Origin: Roseovarius sp. W115
GTDB taxonomy: Bacteria; Pseudomonadota; Alphaproteobacteria; Rhodobacterales; Rhodobacteraceae
Assembly (NCBI RefSeq): GCF_032842945.2
Contig: NZ_CP146606.1
Location: 3,548,962 to 3,612,961 of the forward strand
Direction: 5' to 3'
DNA: 64,000 nucleotides
The position numbers and the translations under genes were made by a program. The notes under the pieces were generated by a model that saw only the letters and a list, made by a program, of their open reading frames with translations, was not told the DNA's origin and made no database searches. Shown here in pieces: positions 20,349 to 27,751 of this stretch (position 1 is its first letter; every line of letters starts with the position of its first letter).

Positions 20349-20957
20349 TCAGCGAAGGATAGAGGCTGTGCCATCCCTGACGTGATGCACGATCCCCTGC
20401 CCGCCCTCAAGCGACGACAAAGCCTCTGGCGACAGCCCAAGTGCAAAGCACCGCATCAGCCGCGATGTGACACCATGCGTGACGATGACTGTGGGGCCCT
20501 GCAACCGCATCAACCCGCTTTGCACCCGTGCGCTCATGTCTTCAATTGTTTCGCCCCCAGGAGCGGTGAATTTCCACAAATTCGGATCTTCCGAAACCGG
20601 TAATTCCGGGTGTGCCTTGGCCAGCGCATCCACTGTTTTTCCTTGCCACGCGCCCATATCAATCTCGGTGAAGGCTGTTTCAACTTTGACCGGCAACCCA
20701 AGGGTTTCATTCACGATCTCTGCAGTCCGCCACGCGCGGCCCGAGGGACTTGTCACCAGAACCGTGTCGCGTGTCAGCGCACAGTGCTTCAGGATGTTGC
20801 CCTGTGTTCGGGCCTGAGACAGGCCGGTCTTGGTGAGCGGGCTATCCAAGCGCCCCTGCAAACGTCCGACACGGTTCCATTCGGTCTCGCCATGCCGCAG
20901 CACCCAAAGCTCGGGCAGCTTGGGCACACGGGCTTGATCCGGCTGGAGTTTAGGCAT
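20349..20957 (-). CDS. Histidine phosphatase family protein (phosphoglycerate mutase-like)
   Basis: 202 residues from ATG 20957. The phosphohistidine motif LRHGETEWN (residues about 20-28) and the second catalytic histidine in VTHGVTSRLM place it in the histidine phosphatase superfamily. The longer open frame to 21014 would run into the tRNA-Val gene, so the internal ATG is used. Substrate is not predictable; CobC-type phosphatases look similar, but cobalamin genes are far away in this window. Confidence 0.88.
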   Translation of the reverse strand: MPKLQPDQARVPKLPELWVLRHGETEWNRVGRLQGRLDSPLTKTGLSQARTQGNILKHCALTRDTVLVTSPSGRAWRTAEIVNETLGLPVKVETAFTEIDMGAWQGKTVDALAKAHPELPVSEDPNLWKFTAPGGETIEDMSARVQSGLMRLQGPTVIVTHGVTSRLMRCFALGLSPEALSSLEGGQGIVHHVRDGTASILR

Positions 20958-20981
20958 GGCTATGATCCACACAGCGAAAAA

Positions 20982-21056
20982 TGGTGGGCGATAACAGATT
21001 CGAACTGCTGACATCTTCGATGTGAACGAAGCGCTCTACCACTGAGCTAATCGCCC
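20982..21056 (-). tRNA. tRNA-Val (CAC)
   Basis: Acceptor GGGCGAT/ATCGCCC, anticodon stem CTTCG/CGAAG with loop TTCACAT (CAC), T-arm AGTTCGAAT and encoded CCA (20982-20984). 75 nt. Confidence 0.95.
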
Positions 21057-21126
21057 GCCGGAGAGCTGTCTAGCCACACAACCAGGTGCGTGCAAGTCTC
21101 AACTCAAGCTTCCCTGAGTGCGCGCT

Positions 21127-21570
21127 TTAGTTTTGCTGTTTGACCTGACGAATGCGCACAACGCTGATATCCGCGTTTGGGGTTTCCTTGCGTCGCTTGT
21201 GTACCATTCGCCCCAAAGGTTGAAGATTCATGGTCCGGCCTTCTGCAACGGCTTCGCCCATGACGGCGATCATCGCCTCAACCACCGGTTTGACTTTGTG
21301 CTTTGGAAGCTCAGCACGACGGCTCACCTCTTCGACCAGTTCCTTGCGCTTCATTTCGGTTTGCACAGGTGTCGCTATCGGGGCCGCAGGTTTGGAAACC
21401 GCCGCAATTGGCGCTTTGGATGCCGGAGGATCAGAAGGCGTCGGCGTGGATTTTGCCGCGGTCGCCTTGGCCGGCGTCGCTTTCACCCCTGCTTTTGGTG
21501 TCTTCGCCTTGCTGCTTGCACCTGACGCAACCGATTTGGATTTTGCCTTTGTCGCGCTGCGTGTTGCCAT
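21127..21570 (-). CDS. HU-family DNA-binding protein with Lys/Ala/Pro-rich N-terminal tail
   Basis: 147 residues from ATG 21570 (GGGTGG upstream). The first 70 residues are a low-complexity histone-H1-like tail rich in Lys, Ala, Ser and Pro; the rest (from MKRKELVEEVSRRAEL) has the HU/IHF fold pattern with GRTMNLQPLGRMVHKRR in the DNA-binding arm region. Probably a nucleoid-associated protein. The divergent small gene at 21698 is separated by about 130 bases. Confidence 0.8.
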   Translation of the reverse strand: MATRSATKAKSKSVASGASSKAKTPKAGVKATPAKATAAKSTPTPSDPPASKAPIAAVSKPAAPIATPVQTEMKRKELVEEVSRRAELPKHKVKPVVEAMIAVMGEAVAEGRTMNLQPLGRMVHKRRKETPNADISVVRIRQVKQQN

Positions 21571-21697
21571 AATAACCACCCGATTGTTTATATTTTGGAA
21601 ACAGCATACGGAAATCTACATTAAAGACCACCTCTCAGTTGACCTTGCCGTTTCAGGAAATGTAAACTGTTGCAGAATAAATTCTGGGGGAATTTAC

Positions 21698-21895
21698 GTG
21701 AAACACTTAACTATTGCTGTCGGTTTGATTTTTGTGCTTGCGGCAGAGCCATCTCTTGCCGGGTCTTTGTCGGACCCTGTTGTGGAACCTGAAGTGATCG
21801 CTGAGGACTCGACGGCGAGTTCCGAAAAGCTTGAAGGCACATTGGCCGGTCTTGCAGTTCTGTTGATCATCCTCGGAGCTGCAGGCGCGCTTTAA
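21698..21895 (+). CDS. Small exported/membrane protein, 65 residues
   Basis: Starts at GTG 21698 after TGGGGGAA. It has a signal peptide (VKHLTIAVGLIFVLAAEPSLAG), an acidic mid part (SDPVVEPEVIAEDS) and a C-terminal hydrophobic helix (LAGLAVLLIILGAAGAL). Very similar small proteins are widespread in Rhodobacteraceae and have been mislabelled as ferrochelatase. A strong terminator follows at 21937. A longer frame opening at 21230 is spurious in its first two thirds. Confidence 0.75.
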   Translation: MKHLTIAVGLIFVLAAEPSLAGSLSDPVVEPEVIAEDSTASSEKLEGTLAGLAVLLIILGAAGAL

Positions 21896-21936
21896 ACTCA
21901 AAGGTCGCTGCACAAGTCGCTCGATTCAAAAGAACA

Positions 21937-21975
21937 ACGGCGCTTTGGGCTAAAGCGCCGCTTTCTGTGTTTTTC
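21937..21975 (+). terminator. Rho-independent terminator
   Basis: Perfect 9-bp stem CGGCGCTTT/AAAGCGCCG with a five-base loop, followed by the T-rich CTTTCTGTGTTTTT. It serves the small gene at 21698. Confidence 0.8.
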
Positions 21976-21978
21976 AGA

Positions 21979-22085
21979 GTGTTTCGCATTTAACTTGAGC
22001 CATCTCAAAATGCGAAACACGCGCAACATTCGAAGGTTGCGCTGCGTTTCGCGAAAAGCTGTGATTCAGAGTTTTCCCGAAACGC
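21979..22085. repeat. Cluster of GTTTCG palindromes in the lon 3' region
   Basis: Three inverted repeats in a row: GTGTTTCGCATTT (21979-21991) with AAATGCGAAACAC (22008-22020), GCGCAAC/GTTGCGC (22021-22042) and GCGTTTCG (22044-22051) with CGAAACGC (22078-22085). They lie directly downstream of lon on the reverse strand and could end or protect its transcript. Confidence 0.6.
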
Positions 22086-22096
22086 TGTAGGTAGAA

Positions 22097-24499
22097 TTAA
22101 TGTGCTGTTGCGCCTGATCCTTGCGTGGATTGCAGCGCGGCAGCCGCCGCTTCCTCAGCCTCTTCATCCCACTCCACCGCCTGTGGCGTGTCCACCAAAG
22201 CAAGACGCAGCACTTCGCTCACGTGATCGACGGGGATGATTTCCAGCCCCTCTTTCACATTGTCGGGAATCTCCACCAGATCCTTCTCGTTGTCGCGCGG
22301 GATAAGCACCGTGGTGATCCCCCCGCGCAACGCGGCAAGAAGTTTTTCCTTCAAGCCTCCAATGGGAAGGGCCGTGCCGCGCAGGGTGACTTCACCCGTC
22401 ATGGCAATGTCCTTGCGCACCGGAATGCCGGTCAGAACCGAGACAATCGACGTCACCATGGCAAGACCGGCACTTGGCCCGTCTTTCGGCGTCGCGCCTT
22501 CGGGCACATGCACGTGGATGTCCCATTTCTCAAACTTGGGCGGCTTGACCCCGATCTTTGGTGCAATCGAACGCACATAGGAATTCGCCGCGTCGATGGA
22601 TTCCTTCATCACATCGCCCAGCTTACCGGTGGTTTTCATCCGGCCTTTACCCGGCAGACGCAGCGCCTCGATGTTCAAAAGCTCACCGCCCACCGAGGTA
22701 TAGGCCAGACCGGTCACGACACCGACCTGATCTTTTTCCTCGGCCAGGCCGAACTTGAACTTTTTCACGCCAAGGAAGTCGTCGATGTTTTCTGATGTGA
22801 CATCAACGCTTTCCGCCTCTTTGCGGATGATCTTGGTCAGCGCCTTACGCGCCACCTTGCCAATCTCACGTTCAAGATTCCGAACCCCCGCCTCACGCGT
22901 GTAGTAGCGGATGATATCGGTCAGCGCATCGTCGCCAAAGCTGAATTCCTTGGCTTTCAACCCGTGGTTCTTGATCTGCTTGGGCAGCAAATGCTGCTTG
23001 GCGATCTCGCGCTTTTCGTCCTCGGTGTAGCCGGCCAGCGGAATGATCTCCATCCGGTCCAACAGTGGCCCGGGCATGTTGTAGGAGTTCGCCGTGGTCA
23101 GGAACATCACGTTCGAGAGGTCATATTCGACCTCCATATAGTGATCGACAAAGGTCGAATTCTGTTCGGGATCAAGAACTTCGAGCATGGCCGAGGCCGG
23201 GTCACCCCGGAAATCCTGACCCATCTTGTCGATCTCATCCAAAAGAATGAGCGGATTGGTCGTCTTGGCCTTTTTCAGCGCCTGAATGATCTTACCGGGC
23301 ATTGAGCCGATATAAGTCCGGCGGTGACCGCGAATTTCGCTTTCATCACGCACGCCACCCAAAGAGATGCGAATAAATTCGCGCCCGGTGGCCTTCGCCA
23401 CGGATTGACCCAGGGACGTCTTGCCAACACCCGGAGGACCAACAAGGCACAGGATCGGGCCCTTGAGTTTCTTCGAGCGCTGCTGCACCGCAAGATACTC
23501 GACGATACGTTCCTTCACCTTTTCAAGGCCATAGTGGTCATTGTCGAGCACATCCTGCGCGCGACTGAGGTCCTTTTTGACCCGGCTTTTCACACCCCAT
23601 GGAATCGACAGCATCCAATCGAGGTAGTTGCGCACCACGGTGGCCTCGGCCGACATGGGGCTCATGTTCTTGAGCTTTTTCAGCTCGCCATCGACCTTCT
23701 CACGCGCCTCTTTCGAGAGCTTGGTGTTGGCGATTTTCTCTTCAAGCTCAGCGATTTCGCCCTCGCCCTCTTCGCCATCGCCCAATTCCTTCTGAATGGC
23801 CTTCATTTGCTCATTCAGGTAGTATTCACGCTGAGTGCGCTCCATCTGGGATTTGACGCGGGTCTTGATCTTTTTCTCGACCTGAAGCACCGACATCTCG
23901 CCCTGCATCAGACCGTAAACCTTCTCAAGACGTTCGCTCACCGAGAGCGTTTCCAAAAGCTCCTGCTTTTGGTCCACTTCAATGCCCAGATGCCCCGACA
24001 CAAGATCGGCCAGCTTGGCCGCATCATCGGCCTCGGTCACGGCCGCCAACGCCTCTTCGGGGATGTTTTTCTTGATCTTGGCGTAGCGTGCGAATTCATC
24101 CGTCACCGTGCGCAACAACGCCTCAATCGTTGCGGCATCGCCCGGCATCTCGGTCAGATACTCGGCGCGAGCCTCAAAAAAGTTTGGATTTTCAATGTAA
24201 TCCGAGATTTTCACACGGCTCACGCCCTCAACCAGCACTTTGACCGTGCTGTCGGGCAGTTTGAGCAGCTGCAGCACATTGGCCAGCACACCGGTGTTGT
24301 AAATGCCGTCAGATGTCGGATCGTCCTCAGATGGATCAATCTGACTGCTCAGCAGGATTTGTTTGTCATCCTGCATCACCTCTTCCAGCGCGCGCACCGA
24401 TTTTTCACGGCCCACGAAAAGCGGCACGATCATATGTGGAAACACCACAATATCGCGCAGCGGCAGCACTGGGTAAGAGGCGTTAAGGGGATCTTTCAT
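22097..24499 (-). CDS. lon: ATP-dependent protease Lon
   Basis: Cytoplasmic AAA+ serine protease that degrades misfolded and regulatory proteins. 800 residues from ATG 24499: N-terminal substrate domain (PVLPLRDIVVFPHM), coiled region, Walker A GPPGVGKTS, Walker B LILLDEIDKM, and the Ser-Lys protease domain with the serine in PKDGPSAGLAM and the lysine in GGLKEKLLAA. The 55 residues of open frame before this ATG are non-coding in character. A sigma-32-type promoter lies 81-109 bases upstream. Confidence 0.97.
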   Translation of the reverse strand: MKDPLNASYPVLPLRDIVVFPHMIVPLFVGREKSVRALEEVMQDDKQILLSSQIDPSEDDPTSDGIYNTGVLANVLQLLKLPDSTVKVLVEGVSRVKISDYIENPNFFEARAEYLTEMPGDAATIEALLRTVTDEFARYAKIKKNIPEEALAAVTEADDAAKLADLVSGHLGIEVDQKQELLETLSVSERLEKVYGLMQGEMSVLQVEKKIKTRVKSQMERTQREYYLNEQMKAIQKELGDGEEGEGEIAELEEKIANTKLSKEAREKVDGELKKLKNMSPMSAEATVVRNYLDWMLSIPWGVKSRVKKDLSRAQDVLDNDHYGLEKVKERIVEYLAVQQRSKKLKGPILCLVGPPGVGKTSLGQSVAKATGREFIRISLGGVRDESEIRGHRRTYIGSMPGKIIQALKKAKTTNPLILLDEIDKMGQDFRGDPASAMLEVLDPEQNSTFVDHYMEVEYDLSNVMFLTTANSYNMPGPLLDRMEIIPLAGYTEDEKREIAKQHLLPKQIKNHGLKAKEFSFGDDALTDIIRYYTREAGVRNLEREIGKVARKALTKIIRKEAESVDVTSENIDDFLGVKKFKFGLAEEKDQVGVVTGLAYTSVGGELLNIEALRLPGKGRMKTTGKLGDVMKESIDAANSYVRSIAPKIGVKPPKFEKWDIHVHVPEGATPKDGPSAGLAMVTSIVSVLTGIPVRKDIAMTGEVTLRGTALPIGGLKEKLLAALRGGITTVLIPRDNEKDLVEIPDNVKEGLEIIPVDHVSEVLRLALVDTPQAVEWDEEAEEAAAAALQSTQGSGATAH

Positions 24500-24579
24500 G
24501 CTCGATATCCTATACTCGCAAAAAGGCTCTGGTCCCGACTTGGCGGCAACGCCCGGCCTTTTCCGTTTCGATTTGGTTA

Positions 24580-24608
24580 ATCTGGGGCGATGCCCGCCCT
24601 GTTTCAAC
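24580..24608 (-). promoter_or_regulatory. Putative sigma-32 (RpoH) heat-shock promoter of lon
   Basis: On the reverse strand, GTTGAAA (24602-24608), a 14-base spacer, then CCCCAGAT (24580-24587). The RpoH consensus is CTTGAAA, 11-16 bases, CCCCATNT, so it differs at two positions. lon is a classic heat-shock gene. Confidence 0.7.
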
Positions 24609-24714
24609 CTTGGTCGGCTTATATGGGGTCGTTTTACCTGTGGCGCCGACAATGCCGTGCGCACAGCGCTGGCACAAGCGCGAATTCAATCAAATTTCAG
24701 GTTTGTTTAAGGGT

Positions 24715-24783
24715 TCAGGCCAAAACGGACGCTGCCAAAACGGCGACAGAAATCCAACTGGCGGTAAATACGGCAAATGGCAT
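24715..24783 (-). CDS. 22-residue hydrophobic peptide A (tandem family of three)
   Basis: Too short for usual gene calling. The ATG at 24783 has GAGGA about eight bases upstream. The peptide begins MPFAVFTASW and ends ASVLA, followed by TGA. It shares M-x-F-A-x-F-x-x-S-W, an Ala at 14 and 17, and a final Leu-Ala with peptides B and C, all exactly 22 residues. One hydrophobic helix with no charged residue suggests a small membrane peptide. Function unknown: type I toxin-like or stress peptide are possible. Confidence 0.6.
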   Translation of the reverse strand: MPFAVFTASWISVAVLAASVLA

Positions 24784-24814
24784 GGTCAGGTCCTCACTAG
24801 TTACACTTCAAACT

Positions 24815-24884
24815 AAGAAAGGACCGCACACGCGCCTAGTCAGGTTACCCTGACTTTTGGTCACATAGACGCGCGTGCGGTTCC
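24815..24884 (-). terminator. Hairpin terminator between peptide genes B and A
   Basis: On the reverse strand, a GGAACCGCACGCGCG-type arm (24867-24884) pairs imperfectly with 24821-24837, followed by TTTCTT. Its loop holds a second perfect hairpin, GTCAGG/CCTGAC (24839-24854). Confidence 0.65.
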
Positions 24885-24899
24885 AAAAATCCGGCGAGG

Positions 24900-24968
24900 T
24901 CAGGCCAGCAGAGAAATTGCGACCATCGCCATAAAGGCCCAGGAAAAGGAAAAGACAGCAAAAGACAT
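24900..24968 (-). CDS. 22-residue hydrophobic peptide B
   Basis: ATG 24968 to TGA 24900. It begins MSFAVFSFSW and ends ISLLA. It is the most diverged of the three but keeps length, the FA-x-F-x-x-SW core and the Leu-Ala end. A weak GGGA lies about ten bases upstream. The gene is followed by its own hairpin terminator at 24815-24884, which supports a separate short transcript. Confidence 0.55.
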   Translation of the reverse strand: MSFAVFSFSWAFMAMVAISLLA

Positions 24969-25066
24969 TTTATCGGTTCCCATCAACCGGGCGTGAACCG
25001 CCCGTGAAACCGAAGGTGCATGCAAAACCTTCTCAAAGGGTAAACGGATCATAACGAACCTTAACT

Positions 25067-25135
25067 TTACGCCAGAACAGCGACCGCCAAAACGGCTGCT
25101 GACATCCAGCTCACAGCAAACATTGCAAAAGGCAT
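25067..25135 (-). CDS. 22-residue hydrophobic peptide C
   Basis: ATG 25135 to TAA 25067. It begins MPFAMFAVSW and ends VAVLA; 15 of 22 positions are identical to peptide A. The upstream GAGTGA is a weak ribosome site. Downstream (toward 24980) are two small hairpins, GAAGGT/ACCTTC (about 25013-25033) and CGGGCG/CGCCCG (about 24988-25005). It lies 125 bases beyond the tgt stop and could be read from tgt or from its own promoter. Confidence 0.55.
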   Translation of the reverse strand: MPFAMFAVSWMSAAVLAVAVLA

Positions 25136-25260
25136 AATACTATCACTCACAGACATCACTAAAACACGGGTATCCTACCCCGAGTCAGGCGATATCACCT
25201 AGCAAGAATCCGCCGATGGGGCAGAAACGGACTGATGCCAAAATCGGGATAATGCAGTTT

Positions 25261-26385
25261 TCAGAGCGGATCGATGTCGCCACGGGCGCGTTCCGCATGG
25301 AAGTTTTCTTCCCACGCGGCAAAATTTCTATTGGCTATCGCGCTGCGCATTCCATCCATAACATCCTGATAATACTGCAAATTATGCCATGTCAGCAGCA
25401 TGGAGCTTAAAATTTCCTGACTGCGAAACAGATGATGCAGATAGGCGCGCGAGTAGTTGCGGCAAGCAGGACAGGAACACGCCTCATCCAGCGGACGTGT
25501 GTCATCCATGTGACGCGCGTTCTTGATATTGAGCTGTCCATACCGGGTGAAAACTTGCCCCGTGCGCCCCGAACGAGAGGGCAAAACACAGTCCATCATG
25601 TCAATGCCGCGCTTCACGGCGCCCACAATATCGTCAGGTTTGCCAACCCCCATCAGGTAGCGTGGTTTGTCCTTTGGCAGGCTGTCGCAGGCATAATCCA
25701 GCACGCCAAACATGGCCTCCTGCCCTTCCCCCACGGCAAGGCCGCCGACGGCATAGCCATCAAACCCAATCTCAACCAGCGCCTTGGCGCTTTCTTCGCG
25801 CAGCTCTCGCGTCACGCCGCCCTGCATAATGCCGAAAAGCGCATGTCCGGGCCGGTCGCCGAATGCATCCTTCGACCGCTCCGCCCACCGCATCGACAGG
25901 CGCATGGCCCGCGCCACCTCTTCGTCCGTGGCTGGCAGTGCGGGGCACTCATCGAAACACATCACGATGTCCGAGCCCAAAAGCGCCTGAATTTCCATCG
26001 AGCGTTCCGGCGTCAACTCATATTTGGACCCATCAATATGGCTCTTAAACGTCACGCCCTTTTCGGTCAGTTTTCTTAACCCTGCCAGGCTCATCACCTG
26101 AAACCCGCCGCTGTCGGTCAGGATGGGCCGGTCCCAGTTCATGAACCTGTGCAACCCGCCAAGGGACGCAACGCGTTCTGCGCCCGGACGCAGCATCAGG
26201 TGATAGGTATTGCCCAACAGGATATCCGCGCCGGTCTCACGCACACTTTCCGGCATCATCGCCTTGACCGTCGCCGCCGTGCCCACAGGCATGAAAGCGG
26301 GCGTGCGGATGTCTCCACGCGGCGTGTTGATTACACCAGTACGTGCCGAGCCATCTGTGGCCTGCAAATCAAAAGAAAAACCCAA
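25261..26385 (-). CDS. tgt: Queuine tRNA-ribosyltransferase
   Basis: Exchanges guanine-34 for a queuosine precursor in tRNAs with GUN anticodons, such as the two tRNA-Asp here. 374 residues with the nucleophile region [22 protein letters not shown] and the zinc site [16 protein letters not shown]. The start is a TTG (26385); no better ATG exists before MPVGTAAT, and the residues after the TTG ([10 protein letters not shown]) already fit the family. The ribosome site is weak. Confidence 0.93.
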   Translation of the reverse strand: MGFSFDLQATDGSARTGVINTPRGDIRTPAFMPVGTAATVKAMMPESVRETGADILLGNTYHLMLRPGAERVASLGGLHRFMNWDRPILTDSGGFQVMSLAGLRKLTEKGVTFKSHIDGSKYELTPERSMEIQALLGSDIVMCFDECPALPATDEEVARAMRLSMRWAERSKDAFGDRPGHALFGIMQGGVTRELREESAKALVEIGFDGYAVGGLAVGEGQEAMFGVLDYACDSLPKDKPRYLMGVGKPDDIVGAVKRGIDMMDCVLPSRSGRTGQVFTRYGQLNIKNARHMDDTRPLDEACSCPACRNYSRAYLHHLFRSQEILSSMLLTWHNLQYYQDVMDGMRSAIANRNFAAWEENFHAERARGDIDPL

Positions 26386-26464
26386 TCGACACCCGTTTCT
26401 TACACTTTCGCCTCTCTCTAAAGCGGTTTACCTTACATTGTAAATTCGCCGTGAGCACATATAT

Positions 26465-26482
26465 TGTATACTGTAGTATACA
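26465..26482. promoter_or_regulatory. Perfect TGTATAC inverted repeat, putative operator
   Basis: TGTATAC-TGTA-GTATACA, seven-base arms with a four-base centre, 17 bases before the SPFH gene start and 80 bases before tgt. The spacing and sequence resemble operators of GntR-type repressors. The regulator is not in this window. Confidence 0.5.
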
Positions 26483-26498
26483 TTAAAGAGGGACCTAC

Positions 26499-27389
26499 AT
26501 GACAGAAGATCAAATCATCAATCTGCTTTCTTCGAACCTGATTTACATCCTGCTCGCCTTTCTTCTTTTCCTTGTCATTTTCAAGGGCATCAAGATTGTT
26601 CCCCAATCGGAACAACATGTGGTCGAACGCTTTGGCCGCCTGCGCTCGGTGCTTGGGCCTGGCATCAACTTTATCGTGCCTTTTCTGGACGTTGTGCGAC
26701 ACAAGATATCCATTCTTGAACGCCAACTTCCCAATGCCAGCCAGGACGCCATCACCAAGGACAACGTGCTGGTGCAGGTGGAAACCTCTGTCTTCTACCG
26801 CATCACGCAACCCGAAAAGACCGTCTACCGGATCCGCGATGTAGATGCCGCGATCGCCACCACTGTAGCCGGGATCGTGCGGGCCGAAATTGGTAAAATG
26901 GATCTTGATGATGTGCAGGCCAACCGAAATCAGCTGATCTCGACCATCAAAATCCTGGTCGAAAGTGCCGTGGATGATTGGGGAATCGAAGTCACCCGCG
27001 CTGAAATCCTCGATGTGAACCTCGATCAGGCGACGCGTGATGCCATGCTGCAACAGCTCAACGCCGAACGTGCGCGCCGGGCGCAGGTGACTGAAGCCGA
27101 AGGGCAGCGCCGCGCTGTGGAGTTGGCTGCCGATGCCGAGCTTTATGCAGCCCAGAAAGCCGCCGAAGCCCGCCGGGTGGAAGCCGATGCCGAAGCTTAC
27201 GCAACCGGCGTTGTCGCCAAAGCGATTGCCGATAACGGTCTGGAGGCCGCGCAGTATCAGGTCGCCCTGAAACAGGTGGAGTCGCTCAACGCATTGGGCC
27301 AAGGCCCGTCCTCATCCACCGTTCTGGTGCCCGCGCAGGCGCTTGAAGCCTTCGGAAATGCCTTCAACATGCTGAAAGGAAAGTCATAA
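26499..27389 (+). CDS. SPFH/Band 7 family membrane protein (QmcA/stomatin-like)
   Basis: Forms membrane-microdomain or protease-modulating assemblies. 296 residues: one N-terminal membrane helix (about 10-29, IYILLAFLLFLVIFKGI), an SPFH domain (FKGIKIVPQSEQHVVERFGR onward to about 190), then an Ala/Glu-rich coiled coil (190-265). AGAGGGA precedes the ATG. The stop overlaps the NfeD gene start, the common stomatin-NfeD operon layout. Confidence 0.92.
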   Translation: MTEDQIINLLSSNLIYILLAFLLFLVIFKGIKIVPQSEQHVVERFGRLRSVLGPGINFIVPFLDVVRHKISILERQLPNASQDAITKDNVLVQVETSVFYRITQPEKTVYRIRDVDAAIATTVAGIVRAEIGKMDLDDVQANRNQLISTIKILVESAVDDWGIEVTRAEILDVNLDQATRDAMLQQLNAERARRAQVTEAEGQRRAVELAADAELYAAQKAAEARRVEADAEAYATGVVAKAIADNGLEAAQYQVALKQVESLNALGQGPSSSTVLVPAQALEAFGNAFNMLKGKS

Positions 27390-27658
27390 TGGCCTGGGTA
27401 TCACTCTGGTGGGTCTGGCTTTGCGCAGCACTCGTGTTGGCCATTCTCGAACTCCTGGTGCCAAGCTATATCTTCCTTGGCATCGCCGTGGGCGCTGCCA
27501 TCATGGCGGGCATAGTGGTCATCTTTCCGCCGCTTGGGGTGTCGACCCTTATGGCCATATTCGCAGCACTTTCCCTCGTCTCTTGGCTTGTCTTGCGGCG
27601 CATTTTCCGGTCTCCCGATGACCAGACGCGCATCGTGCACGAGGACGTCAACAAATAA
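27389..27658 (+). CDS. NfeD family protein
   Basis: 89 residues: two or three membrane helices (about 5-25, 28-47, 50-70) and a short cytoplasmic tail. It starts at the last base of the SPFH stop codon, so it is translationally coupled. This is the short NfeD form; the usual C-terminal OB-fold domain is largely absent, ending at IVHEDVNK. Partner of the SPFH protein. Confidence 0.85.
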   Translation: MAWVSLWWVWLCAALVLAILELLVPSYIFLGIAVGAAIMAGIVVIFPPLGVSTLMAIFAALSLVSWLVLRRIFRSPDDQTRIVHEDVNK

Positions 27659-27751
27659 GCGCCCTTGAGTTGGCGCAGGATACATGTTGGGATCAGGGCT
27701 CGGCCGGAAGACGTCTCCGCGCCGGGCCCTTGAATTTAAAGCAGGTTTCTT

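Noticed and set aside
21230..21697. First two thirds of a 221-codon plus-strand frame
   Set aside because: Antisense to the HU-like gene; only the part from GTG 21698 with its own ribosome site looks real.
23324..24580. 418-codon plus-strand open frame across lon
   Set aside because: Antisense shadow of lon caused by high GC; no ribosome site or family pattern.
26433..27302. 289-codon reverse frame across the SPFH gene
   Set aside because: Shadow; the SPFH/NfeD pair is clearly on the plus strand.
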